A DNA stretch of 64,000 nt from an uncultured Clostridia bacterium (lineage in GTDB: Bacteria; Bacillota; Clostridia; Christensenellales; Aristaeellaceae): the NCBI GenBank assembly GCA_947565865.1, contig CANOHT010000012.1, positions 1 to 64,000 on the forward strand, read 5' to 3'. The position numbers and the translations under genes are program-made. The notes under the pieces were generated by a model. It saw only the letters and a program-made list of their open reading frames with translations, was not told the DNA's origin and did no database searches. This document shows, one piece after another, positions 17,801 through 25,675 of this stretch (the first letter of the stretch is position 1; each line of letters starts with the position of its first letter).

Positions 17801-20478
17801 CCAGCACCAAGGTCGTGGGCTATGCCCTCATCAGCCAGGAGACGGAAATCACCGTCACCGTGGACGCGACAACGGGCGAGCCCAGCAGAAGCGAAATCCG
17901 CTTCGAGTACGAACCTCTGCCCCCGGCGGTGAAGGAAGCCACCGTGAAGGTCATCTACGCGGCCGGCGATCTGGTGCTGGATGAGCAGAGCGTGACCGTG
18001 TACAGCGATAAGCCCACCGTCATCACCCCCGCCAGCGGCAAAGTGGACGGCTACCAGCTGGTCAGTCAGGAGCGGGAAATCACCGTCACCGTGGACGCTG
18101 CAACGGGCGCGCCCAGTAGAAGCGAAATTCGCTTCGAGTACGAGCCTCTGCCCCCGGCGGTGAAGGAAGCGGCCGTGAAGGTCATTTACGCGGCCGGCGA
18201 TCTGGTGCTGGATGAGCAGAGCGTGACTGTGTACAGCGATAAGCCCACCGTCATCACCCCCGCCAGCACCAAGGTCGTGGGCTATGCCCTCATCAGCCAG
18301 GAGACGGAAATCACTGTCACCGTGGACGCGGAAACGGGTGTGCCCAGCAGAAGCGAGGTTCGCTTTGAGTACAAGGCCCTGCCGCCGGATGTCCGCGAGG
18401 CGGATGTGCCCGTGGTCTATGTGGTGGGCGAGGACGGCCGGGAGCTGGATCGCCAGACCGTGCATGTGACCTCTGCCCAGGACGTGACGGTTCAGCCGGC
18501 TTCCGCCAAGCTGGACGGCTATCGGCTGATTAGCGAAGGCAGCGTCACGGTTCATGTGGACGCTGAAACCGGCGCGGTGACTCCCGCCGAGGTGCGCTTC
18601 ACCTACGAGGCCATCCCCACGGATACCCCTGTGCCTGAAAAATATGTGGGCTATGCCCTGACGGTGCAAAACGCTGCCCTCCGCACGGAGATCAGCACGG
18701 CGGAAAGCAGCATCATCACCATGCTGCCCCAGAACACCCTGGTGTTCATCAGCAGCCAGACCTTCGCGGAGGGCCAGACCTGGAGCTCCGTCAATACCCT
18801 GGACGAGCAGCCCGGCATGATGCTGGACAGCAATCTGCGCCATGTGACCAACGAGGAAGCCAAGTATTACCTGGATCAGTGGAACGCGGCTCATCCCGAC
18901 CAGCCCACTGAGACCGCCGAGCCGCCGGTGCTTCAGGGCTATGCCCGCACCGTGGGCGACGACGTGCAGTTCCGCTCCATGCCCAGCGTGATGAGCGAGA
19001 TCCTGGGCATCCTCAAGCAGAACGAGCCGGTGTATGTCCAGGGCCAGCAGTATGTGGACGGCGTGGCCTGGCACATCGTGCGCTACGGTGATCGGTGGGG
19101 CTACATCCGCGCGGATCTGCTGCGGATGATGACCCAGCAGGAGGCCGCTGATTACATCAACAGCCTTAACAAGCCTACGGAGGCGCCCAATCAGACGCCC
19201 CAGCCCTTTAACCCCAACAGCCTGTCCAGCTACGGCTATGTCACCTCCAGTACGGTGAACTTCCGCAGCGGGGCCAGCACCTCGGCCAGCCGACTGGGCA
19301 CCCTGCGGCAGTATGCCATGGCGCTTGTGCTGGATACCCAGAAGATCGGCAGCACCACCTGGTATCATATCCGCTACAACGGCAAGGACGGCTATGTATC
19401 CGGCGATTACTTCAAGCAGATGACCATCACCGAGATGAATACCTTCCTCACCAGCGATGAGTATCGCCAGGGCGTGGCCAACAACGCGAACAACGGCAAC
19501 GGCAATAACCAGAACAATACCGGCTCCTCTGGCGGCAGCTTCAAGCCGGCGGAAGACCAGACGGTGGACAAGTGGACGAATCCCAACAACGGGCTGCATG
19601 TCAGCTATGAGCCCTTCGATCCCTTCGCCACCCCGGAACCCCTGCCTACCGGTTCGGCCAGCCCCTCGCCCTCCACGAGTCCCTCGGGCTCGCCCTCTCC
19701 CTCTGTCATTATTGAGCTTCTGCCCACCCTCAACCCCGGCGACCCCAACGAGGGCCAGGAATCCGGCGGTTCGATCATGGGCTGGGTCATTGCCGTGGTT
19801 CTGCTGCTGGGCGCGGGCGGCGGCGTGTATGTCTACGTTCTGTATACGCAGAACAAGCGCAAGGCCGCTCAGCGTGCGGCTCAGCGCAGGGCCCAGGCTG
19901 CGGCCCAGCAGCGCGCGGGCGCTCAGCAGGCGCGGCCCGGTCAGCCTGGCGCGGCCAATCAGCCCCGCACCGGCACCTATACCAGCCAGGGCGGCACGGC
20001 TTCGCCCAGACCCAATGCCTATCAGCAGCCCCAGGCCCGCAAGCCCTATACACCCGGTCAGCCCGGCAGCGCCTCAACGGGCAGCTACCAGCGTCCGGCA
20101 GGGCAGCCGCCGGTGAACGGCGCGGAGGGCGGCTATCAGCGTCCCACGGGTCAGCGTCCGGCAGGTACGGCTCGGCCTGAAGGTGCGGCGTCCCAGGGCG
20201 TTCAGCGGCCCAGTGCGCCCAAGGCGGAAACCATGACAGGCGCGAATGCTCAGCGGCCTTCCGGCCAGATGGATACGCCCACCCCGGGCTACGGCCCCGA
20301 GGGCAGCGTCAGCCAGCGCCAGGGTCGCCGGAGCTATCGCAGCCAGAGCGGCGAGAACGCCTATGGCGCGTCCTACCGTCAGGAAACGCCCGCACCTGCC
20401 GGCGAGGCCAAGACGGATACAAACCTGCGGAAGAACGACGACTTTGCCGACAACGGCGGCTCGGACGATTTCGCTTGA
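14863..20478 (+). CDS. giant secreted repeat protein with SH3-like and MucBP-like domains
   Basis: An 1871-residue surface protein. A signal peptide ends near AQAEA (about 32). Residues 153-522 are five 74-residue MucBP-like repeats starting QANVDIVCLDQATGAEI. Four more divergent units of about 70 residues follow (523-840). An SH3-like domain lies at about 847-913 (TNVRSTPEK...GRLEKGERV). Four 78-residue repeats occupy about 946-1253, and three more SH3-like domains lie at about 1261-1340, 1360-1427 and 1456-1520. A low-complexity linker leads to one membrane helix (about 1640-1663) and a cytoplasmic tail of about 208 residues rich in Gln, Pro, Arg and Ala. No LPXTG motif, so anchoring is by the helix. 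GGAGGAGG lies 9 bases before the ATG. Likely roles are mucin/glycan or wall binding. Monocistronic. Confidence 0.85.
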   Translation: MTYSGNQRWRRTLAILLTAVLLLGGFTVPAQAEAWQPLAILLSWTDSAGNPASVNAWTVEGSNDQAYWARVTPEALVAGVTLNITDQTGQYAGFDVNGQLVTGIVDAGTTITDTTVPVPVNALDANGGILATFQLYISTQADMPVLPEPEPAQANVDIVCLDQATGAEIKRDSHTLTQGGDTSVQAPSIDGYTLSDPNQAVQVVTINDDGSYSPAPVTFYYTKNAAQANVDIVCLDQATGAEIGRDNRTMTQGGDTSVQAPSIDGYTLSDPNQAVQVVTINDDGSYSPAPVTFYYTKNAAQANVDIVCLDQATGAEIGRDNRTMTQGGDTSVQAPSIDGYTLSDPNQAVQVVTINDDGSYSPAPVTFYYTKNAAQANVDIVCLDQATGAEIGRDNRTMTQGGDTSVQAPSIDGYTLSDPNQAVQVVTINDDGSYSPAPVTFYYTKNAAQANVDIVCLDQATGAEIGRDNRTMTQGEDTSVQAPSIDGYTLSDPNQAVQVVTINDDGSYSPAPVTFYYQPVQKEPVTATVTVRYQSDDGAVNEETTLTLNPGENQPVEARSYDGYQPDAQTQYVSVSVDGVAAPSEVLFRYTKIQTAPASADVRVVYREANGAFAEEETITLNEGADQPVAARVYQGYTPDVQTQYVTVGADGTATPAGVVFTYTADQIDVPGPVMADVQVVYQTRDGVSLGGETIRCVEGEENPVPAPDFTAQGYTLADPSAAIQYVQVTADGVATPNPVTFIYAPIAAQPEPPVNPTEVTINVYYRNAAGADIAPAQKETLPTGVTTVVAPQAVMVPVEYDFASAQPMPVEVTAEGVATPAEVVFTFAEKQSEVEDIPVPQGEIINRYGEITQAQTNVRSTPEKANNSIGRLEKGERVYMIREEVNDKGEVWYRVWYKDQQAFIMGGFLQMMTKAASDQYIAQMGGNPPPIFTEDDLPGKEPEIKTAQVTVLYVTTDGETLDSQTVTVTSEQPTVITPASTKVVGYALISQETEITVTVDATTGEPSRSEIRFEYEPLPPAVKEATVKVIYAAGDLVLDEQSVTVYSDKPTVITPASGKVDGYQLVSQEREITVTVDAATGAPSRSEIRFEYEPLPPAVKEAAVKVIYAAGDLVLDEQSVTVYSDKPTVITPASTKVVGYALISQETEITVTVDAETGVPSRSEVRFEYKALPPDVREADVPVVYVVGEDGRELDRQTVHVTSAQDVTVQPASAKLDGYRLISEGSVTVHVDAETGAVTPAEVRFTYEAIPTDTPVPEKYVGYALTVQNAALRTEISTAESSIITMLPQNTLVFISSQTFAEGQTWSSVNTLDEQPGMMLDSNLRHVTNEEAKYYLDQWNAAHPDQPTETAEPPVLQGYARTVGDDVQFRSMPSVMSEILGILKQNEPVYVQGQQYVDGVAWHIVRYGDRWGYIRADLLRMMTQQEAADYINSLNKPTEAPNQTPQPFNPNSLSSYGYVTSSTVNFRSGASTSASRLGTLRQYAMALVLDTQKIGSTTWYHIRYNGKDGYVSGDYFKQMTITEMNTFLTSDEYRQGVANNANNGNGNNQNNTGSSGGSFKPAEDQTVDKWTNPNNGLHVSYEPFDPFATPEPLPTGSASPSPSTSPSGSPSPSVIIELLPTLNPGDPNEGQESGGSIMGWVIAVVLLLGAGGGVYVYVLYTQNKRKAAQRAAQRRAQAAAQQRAGAQQARPGQPGAANQPRTGTYTSQGGTASPRPNAYQQPQARKPYTPGQPGSASTGSYQRPAGQPPVNGAEGGYQRPTGQRPAGTARPEGAASQGVQRPSAPKAETMTGANAQRPSGQMDTPTPGYGPEGSVSQRQGRRSYRSQSGENAYGASYRQETPAPAGEAKTDTNLRKNDDFADNGGSDDFA
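15319..16428 (+). repeat. five tandem 222-bp in-frame repeats
   Basis: Units begin at 15319, 15541, 15763, 15985 and 16207. Units 2, 3 and 4 look identical base for base; units 1 and 5 carry a few substitutions. Each encodes 74 residues of a MucBP-like domain. Loss of all silent variation points to very recent expansion or gene conversion. Confidence 0.95.
17698..18618 (+). repeat. four tandem repeats of about 234 bp
   Basis: Units start at about 17698, 17932, 18166 and 18394 and encode 76-78 residues each, with the shared core VITPAS.KV.GY.L.S. The first three are nearly identical over long stretches; the fourth is diverged. This is a second, older repeat array in the same gene. Confidence 0.85.
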
Positions 20479-20509
20479 TGCCCAAGCATCAGCTGACAAG
20501 AACAAAAAG

Positions 20510-20545
20510 CGCCCGGCGGTTCATAGCGAACCGCCGGGCGTTCAC
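20510..20545 (+). terminator. hairpin terminator after the giant repeat protein gene
   Basis: A perfect 13-bp GC-rich stem (20510-20522 with 20528-20540) with a 5-base loop, preceded by AAAAAG and followed by TTCAC. Position and stem strength fit termination although the T tract is poor. Confidence 0.7.
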
Positions 20546-21142
20546 ATGGCCGGCCCAGGTTAAGGACGGAAGGACGGAGTGGCCATGGACGGCTCGTCAG
20601 GCGACAATAGCAACCCTACGGGCCAACCTAACGGAGCGAAGCCCCAGGGGCCGCGAGCGGGTTTGCGCACCTTCGCGTTTTCGCCCTTCATGGCCACGGG
20701 CCTGCGCCGGGTACGCGACGCCGGTCAAGCCGGCACGTTTGTCTGGCCTGCGCCTTCCCTTGAAGAAAAGCTTTAGAAGAAAAGCCTTCGGCCTCCGGCT
20801 GAGAACGCAGCGTGTCAACGTACCGCACAGGCCGCTTGGCCGGGGGGCTTGTCCCGCTTCATCCCATGGCCTTGCCGGCCGCGCGGCAAAGCTGTCCTCC
20901 CGGCCATATCATAAAGCGTTGTCAAACGAAGCGGGTGAAGAGCGCCGTACAGGGGCTTTGCCTGCTGCAACGCCTCACAGGGGCGGCAGCCTGCGTCCCC
21001 GCCGACATCGCATTGATGGACGCCTGGGTTTTCGGCCTCCGGCGCGGGAAGTCCCGTGATACGAACGCCATCCAGCGCCCTCCAGGCATCGCCCGGAGGC
21101 TTCCGGACAGGCCGCGGAAGGGAAGTTATGTCCGGCGGCTTC
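20546..21142. other. gene-less GC-rich spacer with small palindromes
   Basis: About 600 bases between convergent genes. Open frames exist on both strands but none has a ribosome binding site or a recognisable protein pattern. Short palindromes include GCCCC-A-GGGGC (20641-20651) and CGGGA-AG-TCCCG (21045-21056). CGCCGTACAGGGGCTTTGC at 20943 matches a block at 4759 in the gap before truA with one difference. Confidence 0.6.
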
Positions 21143-22660
21143 TCACAAGCAACCGGAAAAGGGCGGTAGGTCCTCGTCGTCCAGCCGCAGCATGTCCACC
21201 AGCGCCTGGGGCGTCGCGCAGCTGTCTCCGAAGCGCCGGGCGGCCCTGATCCCGGTGAGACCGTGGATCAGCGCGCCCAGCTGGATGGTCTCCAGGGGGG
21301 AGCAGGGAAGCCTGCGCGCCAGCAGCGCCGCCAGAATGCCGGTGAGGATGTCGCCGCTGCCGCCCTTGGCCAGGGCAGGGGAGCCGTAACGGTTGACGGC
21401 GGTATGGTCGCCGTCCGTCATCAGCGTGCGCGCGCCCTTGAGCAGCACCATCGCGCCGGTACGCTGGCGGAGGGCGGAAAGGGCGGCGGGCATGTCTGCC
21501 AGGATGTCCGCTGTCGCGCGGCCCAGCAGACGCGCGGCTTCGCCGGGATGCGGCGTGATGACGGCCTTTGGCCCCAGGGGAAGCAGCGAAGGCGTGGCGG
21601 CCAGCAGATTCAGCGCGTCCGCGTCCCAGACTACGGGACAGCCGGCGTCGCGAAACAGCGTCAGCAGGGGCGGCACGTCATCTGACTGCCCCAGGCCGCA
21701 GCCTGCCGCGGCGGCGTCCGCCGTCAACAGGGCCTGCCGGATGATCCCGGCGGCTTCACAGGTCAGTCGGCCGTCCTGCTCCGGCAGGGGCAGGCAAACG
21801 GCACCGGGGGATAAGACCTGCAGCATGGGCAGCAGGCTTTCCCTGCACAGGAGGGTTGTCAGTCCCGCGCCCGCCTTGACGCAGGCGTTGGCCGCGAAGG
21901 CCGCCGCCCCTGCCATGCCCCGGGAACCGGCGAAGATCGCAACACGGCCAAAGCTTCCTTTATGGCTGTCCGCGGTGCGGGGCGGAATCAGCTTCAGGTC
22001 GCCGGGTTCCATGACGGCCCAGCCCTCCCTGGTGCCGAAGTCTTTGGGAATCAGAATCGGATGCACCGTCAGCGCGCCCGTATGAACCGCGCCGTCCCCC
22101 AGCACAAGCCCCTGCTTGATGCGGTGGAAGGTCACGGTCTGCGTGGCGCGGATGGCGTCGCCCAGGACACGCCCGGTCAGTCCGTCCAGGCCCGAGGGAA
22201 TATCCACGGCGATGACGGGCTTGCCGCTGCGGTTAACCAGACGGATGATTTCGCCCGCGAGGCCTTCCACCGGCCGGTCAAGCCCCGTGCCGAAAAGCGC
22301 GTCCACGATGATGTCGCAGGGCGGAAGCGCACAGCCCTCCGCCGCGATGCTCAGGGGAATGCCGCGGAGCAGGGCCAGGGTACGGTTCATCAGCGCGTCG
22401 CCGCGGGGCTCGCCGGGCAGCGCCATCATGACGGCCTCGCTGCCCCGGGCCTGCCAAAGCCTGGCCGCCGCGTAGCCGTCGCCGCCGTTGTTGCCGCCTC
22501 CGCACAGGAACAGCGCCTGGCCGCCCGGACAGCGGCGGGCCAGCGCGTCGCATACGCCCTGGGCGGCATGTTCCATCAGCAGCGCCGGAGCGACGCCGCA
22601 GCGCGCTATGAAATCCGCTTCGAGAGTTCTCATTTCCGCCGGGGTGATGGTTCTTTCCAT
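21143..22660 (-). CDS. nnrDE: bifunctional NAD(P)HX epimerase / ADP-dependent NAD(P)HX dehydratase
   Basis: A 505-residue fusion that repairs hydrated NAD(P)H. The N-terminal epimerase (about 1-210) has GGGNNGGDGY, DALFGTGLDRP and VDIPSGLDG. The C-terminal ribokinase-like dehydratase (about 225-500) has SHKGSFGRV, VITPHPGEAARLLG and AKGGSGDILTGILAALLA with the catalytic Asp. Start 22660 is set by CAGGAGG 5 bases upstream. It is the standard YjeF/Nnr architecture and length. Confidence 0.95.
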   Translation of the reverse strand: MERTITPAEMRTLEADFIARCGVAPALLMEHAAQGVCDALARRCPGGQALFLCGGGNNGGDGYAAARLWQARGSEAVMMALPGEPRGDALMNRTLALLRGIPLSIAAEGCALPPCDIIVDALFGTGLDRPVEGLAGEIIRLVNRSGKPVIAVDIPSGLDGLTGRVLGDAIRATQTVTFHRIKQGLVLGDGAVHTGALTVHPILIPKDFGTREGWAVMEPGDLKLIPPRTADSHKGSFGRVAIFAGSRGMAGAAAFAANACVKAGAGLTTLLCRESLLPMLQVLSPGAVCLPLPEQDGRLTCEAAGIIRQALLTADAAAAGCGLGQSDDVPPLLTLFRDAGCPVVWDADALNLLAATPSLLPLGPKAVITPHPGEAARLLGRATADILADMPAALSALRQRTGAMVLLKGARTLMTDGDHTAVNRYGSPALAKGGSGDILTGILAALLARRLPCSPLETIQLGALIHGLTGIRAARRFGDSCATPQALVDMLRLDDEDLPPFSGCL

Positions 22661-22720
22661 AGCCGCCTCCTGGTTGTTCGCTGGCACCAGTATAGCGCAT
22701 CGGCGGAAAAAAGCAAGAGG

Positions 22721-22978
22721 CTAATGGGCCTTGCGCGCCTGGTAGCGCCTTCGGGTGGCCTCGCCGCCGCGCAGATGCCGCACGGATTTGTTATAGCGCA
22801 TCAGCCGCGCCACCTGCCGTCCCAGCGGCGGGTCAATCAGGGGCAGACGTTCGCCCATGTCCTTGTGCACGGAGGATTTCGAGATGCCGAATTCCCGGGC
22901 GGCCTGACGGACGGTGCAGCTGTGCTTGACCATGTATCGGGCCACGATGAGACAGCGCTGCCGGATGGCTTCATCCAT
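22721..22978 (-). CDS. spoIIID: sporulation transcriptional regulator SpoIIID
   Basis: An 85-residue DNA-binding protein that switches mother-cell gene expression after sigma-E during sporulation. The helix-turn-helix VRQAAREFGISKSSVHKDM is followed by ERLPLIDPPLG and the family signature KSVRHLRGGEATRRRY. The match to Bacillus SpoIIID runs end to end. AAGGAG lies 10 bases before the ATG. The gene is divergent from rplU. I could not identify a convincing sigma-E promoter upstream. Confidence 0.95.
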   Translation of the reverse strand: MDEAIRQRCLIVARYMVKHSCTVRQAAREFGISKSSVHKDMGERLPLIDPPLGRQVARLMRYNKSVRHLRGGEATRRRYQARKAH

Positions 22979-23097
22979 GATGGGTCAACTCCTTCTTCTG
23001 AGGGCGGGATGCCGCTGAAGAAGCATATGAAGGGGCGGCCTGGGGAAGAACCGCCGTAGAGAAGCGCGGAAAATCCGCCGGAAAGTGTGAAAATTCC

Positions 23098-23126
23098 TTG
23101 ACAATCGCCGGCGTGTGTGGTAAACT
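23098..23126 (+). promoter_or_regulatory. sigma-A promoter of rplU-prp-rpmA
   Basis: TTGACA, 17-base spacer, TAAACT. The -35 is perfect. It gives a leader of about 80 bases before rplU. Confidence 0.8.
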
Positions 23127-23132
23127 GATTCG

Positions 23133-23213
23133 GTAAGCCGCTCGGGAGAGGTCTGCCAATGCGCATGTGCGCAACCTCAAATTCCGGCGAGTAATTGGAG
23201 GAGGTGCTATTGC
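23133..23213 (+). promoter_or_regulatory. candidate L21 ribosomal protein leader
   Basis: The leader between the promoter and rplU has complementary segments, such as CCGCTCGG near 23139 and CCGGCGAG near 23184, and a GCGCATGTGCGC palindrome at about 23161-23172. Firmicutes rplU genes often carry an autoregulatory L21 leader at this place. Assignment is by position and foldability only. Confidence 0.35.
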
Positions 23214-23522
23214 ATGTACGCGATCATCAGCGCAGGCAATAAGCAGTACCGTGTGTCTCAGGGTGAGACCATCTACATCGACAAGGTGAACCTGGAAGAT
23301 GGCGCCGCCATCAGCTTCGACGCGCTGCTGGTGGAAAACGAGGGCGAAGTCAAGGTTGGCAGCCCCGTGGTGGAAGGCGCGAAGGTCGAGGGCAAGGTTG
23401 TCGCTCAGGTGAAGGGCGAGAAGATCCGCATTTACAAGTACAAGTCCAAGAAGAACTACCATCGTCGTGCCGGCCATCGTCAGCCCTACACGAAGGTGGA
23501 GATTACCGCCATCAACGCCTGA
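23214..23522 (+). CDS. rplU: 50S ribosomal protein L21
   Basis: A 102-residue protein that binds 23S rRNA in the large subunit. It begins MYAIISAGNKQYRVSQG, carries the family segment KIRIYKYKSKKNYHRRAGHRQ and ends with KVEITAI. GGAGGAGG is 9 bases before the ATG. First gene of the conserved Firmicutes trio rplU-prp-rpmA; its stop overlaps the start of prp (TGATG). Confidence 0.98.
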   Translation: MYAIISAGNKQYRVSQGETIYIDKVNLEDGAAISFDALLVENEGEVKVGSPVVEGAKVEGKVVAQVKGEKIRIYKYKSKKNYHRRAGHRQPYTKVEITAINA

Positions 23523-23857
23523 TGACGCGGGCGACGCTCTTGCGTGACTGTCTTGGCCGCTACGCCGGGTTCTCCGTGAAGGGACACGCCGGGTACGCCC
23601 AGGAAGGCAGTGACATTGTGTGCGCCGGGATTTCCGTCCTGACGACGACCTGCGTCAACGCCCTGGAGGCGGTGGCGGGGATTGCGCCGCTGGTGACAGG
23701 CGGGGAGGACGGCTTTCTGGAAGCCCGGCTGCCCCAGAGCATCACGGACGCGCAGATGCACGACGCCCAGGTTCTGTTGGGGGCGCTCCACCAAGGGCTG
23801 TCCGATCTGGCGGACGGTTATGGCAAGTATATCCGGCTGGCTGAAAAGATCATTTGA
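23522..23857 (+). CDS. prp: ribosomal-processing cysteine protease Prp
   Basis: A 111-residue protease that removes the N-terminal extension of ribosomal protein L27. The catalytic pair is visible as H22 in VKGHAGYA and C34 in DIVCAGISVL. Its substrate gene rpmA is directly downstream and encodes the expected cleavage site. In Staphylococcus the enzyme is essential; here the whole substrate/protease pair is intact. Confidence 0.95.
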   Translation: MTRATLLRDCLGRYAGFSVKGHAGYAQEGSDIVCAGISVLTTTCVNALEAVAGIAPLVTGGEDGFLEARLPQSITDAQMHDAQVLLGALHQGLSDLADGYGKYIRLAEKII

Positions 23858-23901
23858 CGCCGCCGACCCTGATTGACAATCTGAATCGGAGGGAAATAGC
23901 A

Positions 23902-24201
23902 ATGATGAAGCTCAATCTTCAGCTGTTCGCGCATAAGAAAGGTATGGGTTCCACCCGTAACGGCCGTGACAGCGAATCCAAGCGCCTCGGCCCGAAGCGT
24001 GCCGATGGCCAGTTCTCCCTGGCTGGCAACATTCTGGTTCGTCAGCGCGGCACCAAGATCCATCCCGGCCTGAACGTGGGCAGGGGCAAGGACGATACCC
24101 TGTTCGCGCTGGTGGACGGCGTTGTTCGCTTTGAGCGCAAGGGCCGCGATAAGAAGCAGGTTTCCGTGTATCCCGTGGAGACCGAGGCCGCTGCGCAGTA
24201 A
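23902..24201 (+). CDS. rpmA: 50S ribosomal protein L27 with cleavable N-terminal extension
   Basis: A 99-residue large-subunit protein whose processed N-terminus reaches the peptidyl transferase centre. It starts MMKLNLQLFAHKKGMGS: the MKLNLQLF leader is the Prp recognition sequence, cut before AHKKG. The rest (RDSESKRLG, GQFSLAGNILVRQRGTKIHPG) is typical. CGGAGGG lies upstream; ATG 23905 is an alternative start that would still keep the cleavage motif. Confidence 0.97.
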   Translation: MMKLNLQLFAHKKGMGSTRNGRDSESKRLGPKRADGQFSLAGNILVRQRGTKIHPGLNVGRGKDDTLFALVDGVVRFERKGRDKKQVSVYPVETEAAAQ

Positions 24202-24219
24202 GTCCTTAGGTATTCATTT

Positions 24220-24254
24220 CCGCCTGCCTGAACATGATTCGGCAGGCGGTTTTC
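24220..24254 (+). terminator. intrinsic terminator after rpmA
   Basis: A 9-bp perfect stem (CCGCCTGCC at 24220-24228 with 24241-24249), a 12-base loop and TTTTCTG tail. Confidence 0.85.
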
Positions 24255-24334
24255 TGTGCTTATGGCAGGGGAGCGCGAAGAAACTCTCCGGTGAACGGGC
24301 GCGATGCTTCTAAAGACAGGGAGGCTGATCGACG

Positions 24335-25663
24335 ATGCTATTTTCCCGGGCTGATCTCAGGCGGCTGCTGATTCCGCTCCTGCTGGAGCAGGCCTTGGTG
24401 GTGCTCATCGGCATGATGGATACGGTTATGGTATCCTCCTGCGGCGAGGCGGCTGTCAGCGGCGTGTCCCTGGTGGATTCCGTGAACATCCTGCTCATCA
24501 ACGTTTTCTCGGCCCTGGCCACGGGCGGCGCGGTGGTGACATCCCAATACCTGGGCAAGCGGGATCGGGAAAACGCGGGCAAGGCGGCAAAGATGCTGTT
24601 CTATGTGGTGCTGCTGTGCTCCACGGTCATCATGGCGGTCTGCCTGATTCTCCGCCGTCCCATTCTTTCCACCGTCTTTGGGGCCATTGAGCCCGAGGTC
24701 ATGGAGGCGGCCATGACGTATTTCCTGCTGTCAGCACTGTCCTATCCCTTCCTGGCTATGTACAACGGCTCCTGTGCGCTGCTCAGAGCCATGGGGGACG
24801 CCAAAACCACGCTGTATTCCTCCGCGGCGATGAACGTCATCAACATCTGCGGCAACGCGCTGACCATCTATGGCCTGGGCTGGGGCGTGATGGGCGCGGG
24901 CCTGGCAACGCTGGTGTCCAGGATGGTGGGAGCGGCGGTGACCCAGCTGGCGCTGCACAATCCCCATGGCATGATTCCGTATCCGAACCTGCGCCGCTGG
25001 GAGTGGCAGGGAAATATCGTGCGGATGATTCTCCATGTGGGTGTGCCCAACGGTATGGAAAACGGGCTTTTTCAGATGGGCAAGCTGCTGCTGCTGGGCA
25101 TGGTGAGCACCTTCGGCACGGTGAGCATCGCCGCCAACGCCGTGGGCAACAGCATCACCACCTTTCAGGTGCTTCCCGGCAGCGCCGTGGGCCTGGCGAT
25201 GATTACCGTGGTGGGCCGCTGTGTGGGCGCCCATGAGTTTGAGCAGGCGCGGTATTACATCAAGCGTCTGATGCTGCTGGCTTATGCCTGCATGAGCGTG
25301 CTGAACATCGTGATGCTCCTGTTCACGCCCCTGCTGGCGTCGGCCTACCACCTTTCCCCGGAGACGGAGGCCCTGGCCCGGCAGATCGTGATGATTCACG
25401 GCATCGGCTGCGTCTTCATTTGGCCGGCGTCCTTTGTGCTGCCCAATGCACTGCGGGCCGCCGGGGATACCCGCTTTACGATGATGGTATCGGTGTTCTC
25501 GATGCTGGCCTTCCGCGTGGTGTCCGGCTATCTGCTGGGCAGTGTGCTGGGGCTGGGCGTCATCGGCGTGTGGCTGGCAATGCAGATCGACTGGCTGTTC
25601 CGGGTGGCGCTGTTCTTCTGGCGGCTGCGCAGCGGCCGATGGGAGAGCAAGGCGCTGGTATAA
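24335..25663 (+). CDS. MATE family efflux transporter
   Basis: A 442-residue inner-membrane antiporter of the MATE/NorM type with about twelve hydrophobic helices. Typical segments are LIPLLLEQALVVLIGMMDTVMVS near the start, a long AVVTSQYLGKRD loop, and ALRAAGDTRFTMMVS before the last helices, where the second half repeats the first. Such pumps use Na+ or H+ gradients to expel drugs or metabolites. AGGGAGG lies 10 bases before the ATG. A PNPOx-like gene follows 12 bases later. Confidence 0.92.
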   Translation: MLFSRADLRRLLIPLLLEQALVVLIGMMDTVMVSSCGEAAVSGVSLVDSVNILLINVFSALATGGAVVTSQYLGKRDRENAGKAAKMLFYVVLLCSTVIMAVCLILRRPILSTVFGAIEPEVMEAAMTYFLLSALSYPFLAMYNGSCALLRAMGDAKTTLYSSAAMNVINICGNALTIYGLGWGVMGAGLATLVSRMVGAAVTQLALHNPHGMIPYPNLRRWEWQGNIVRMILHVGVPNGMENGLFQMGKLLLLGMVSTFGTVSIAANAVGNSITTFQVLPGSAVGLAMITVVGRCVGAHEFEQARYYIKRLMLLAYACMSVLNIVMLLFTPLLASAYHLSPETEALARQIVMIHGIGCVFIWPASFVLPNALRAAGDTRFTMMVSVFSMLAFRVVSGYLLGSVLGLGVIGVWLAMQIDWLFRVALFFWRLRSGRWESKALV

Positions 25664-25675
25664 GGAGGAGAAGCC

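Noticed and set aside
14872..19599. A very long open frame (1575 codons) on the minus strand, antisense to the giant repeat protein.
   Set aside because: It is a by-product of GC-rich codon usage and repeated sequence on the plus strand. It has no ribosome binding site, its composition is His/Gly/Arg-rich nonsense, and it matches no family.
20579..21249. Several overlapping frames of 60-145 codons in the spacer before nnrDE.
   Set aside because: No initiation signals, Arg/Pro-rich translations typical of GC-rich non-coding DNA, and the frames run into the nnrDE gene on the opposite strand.
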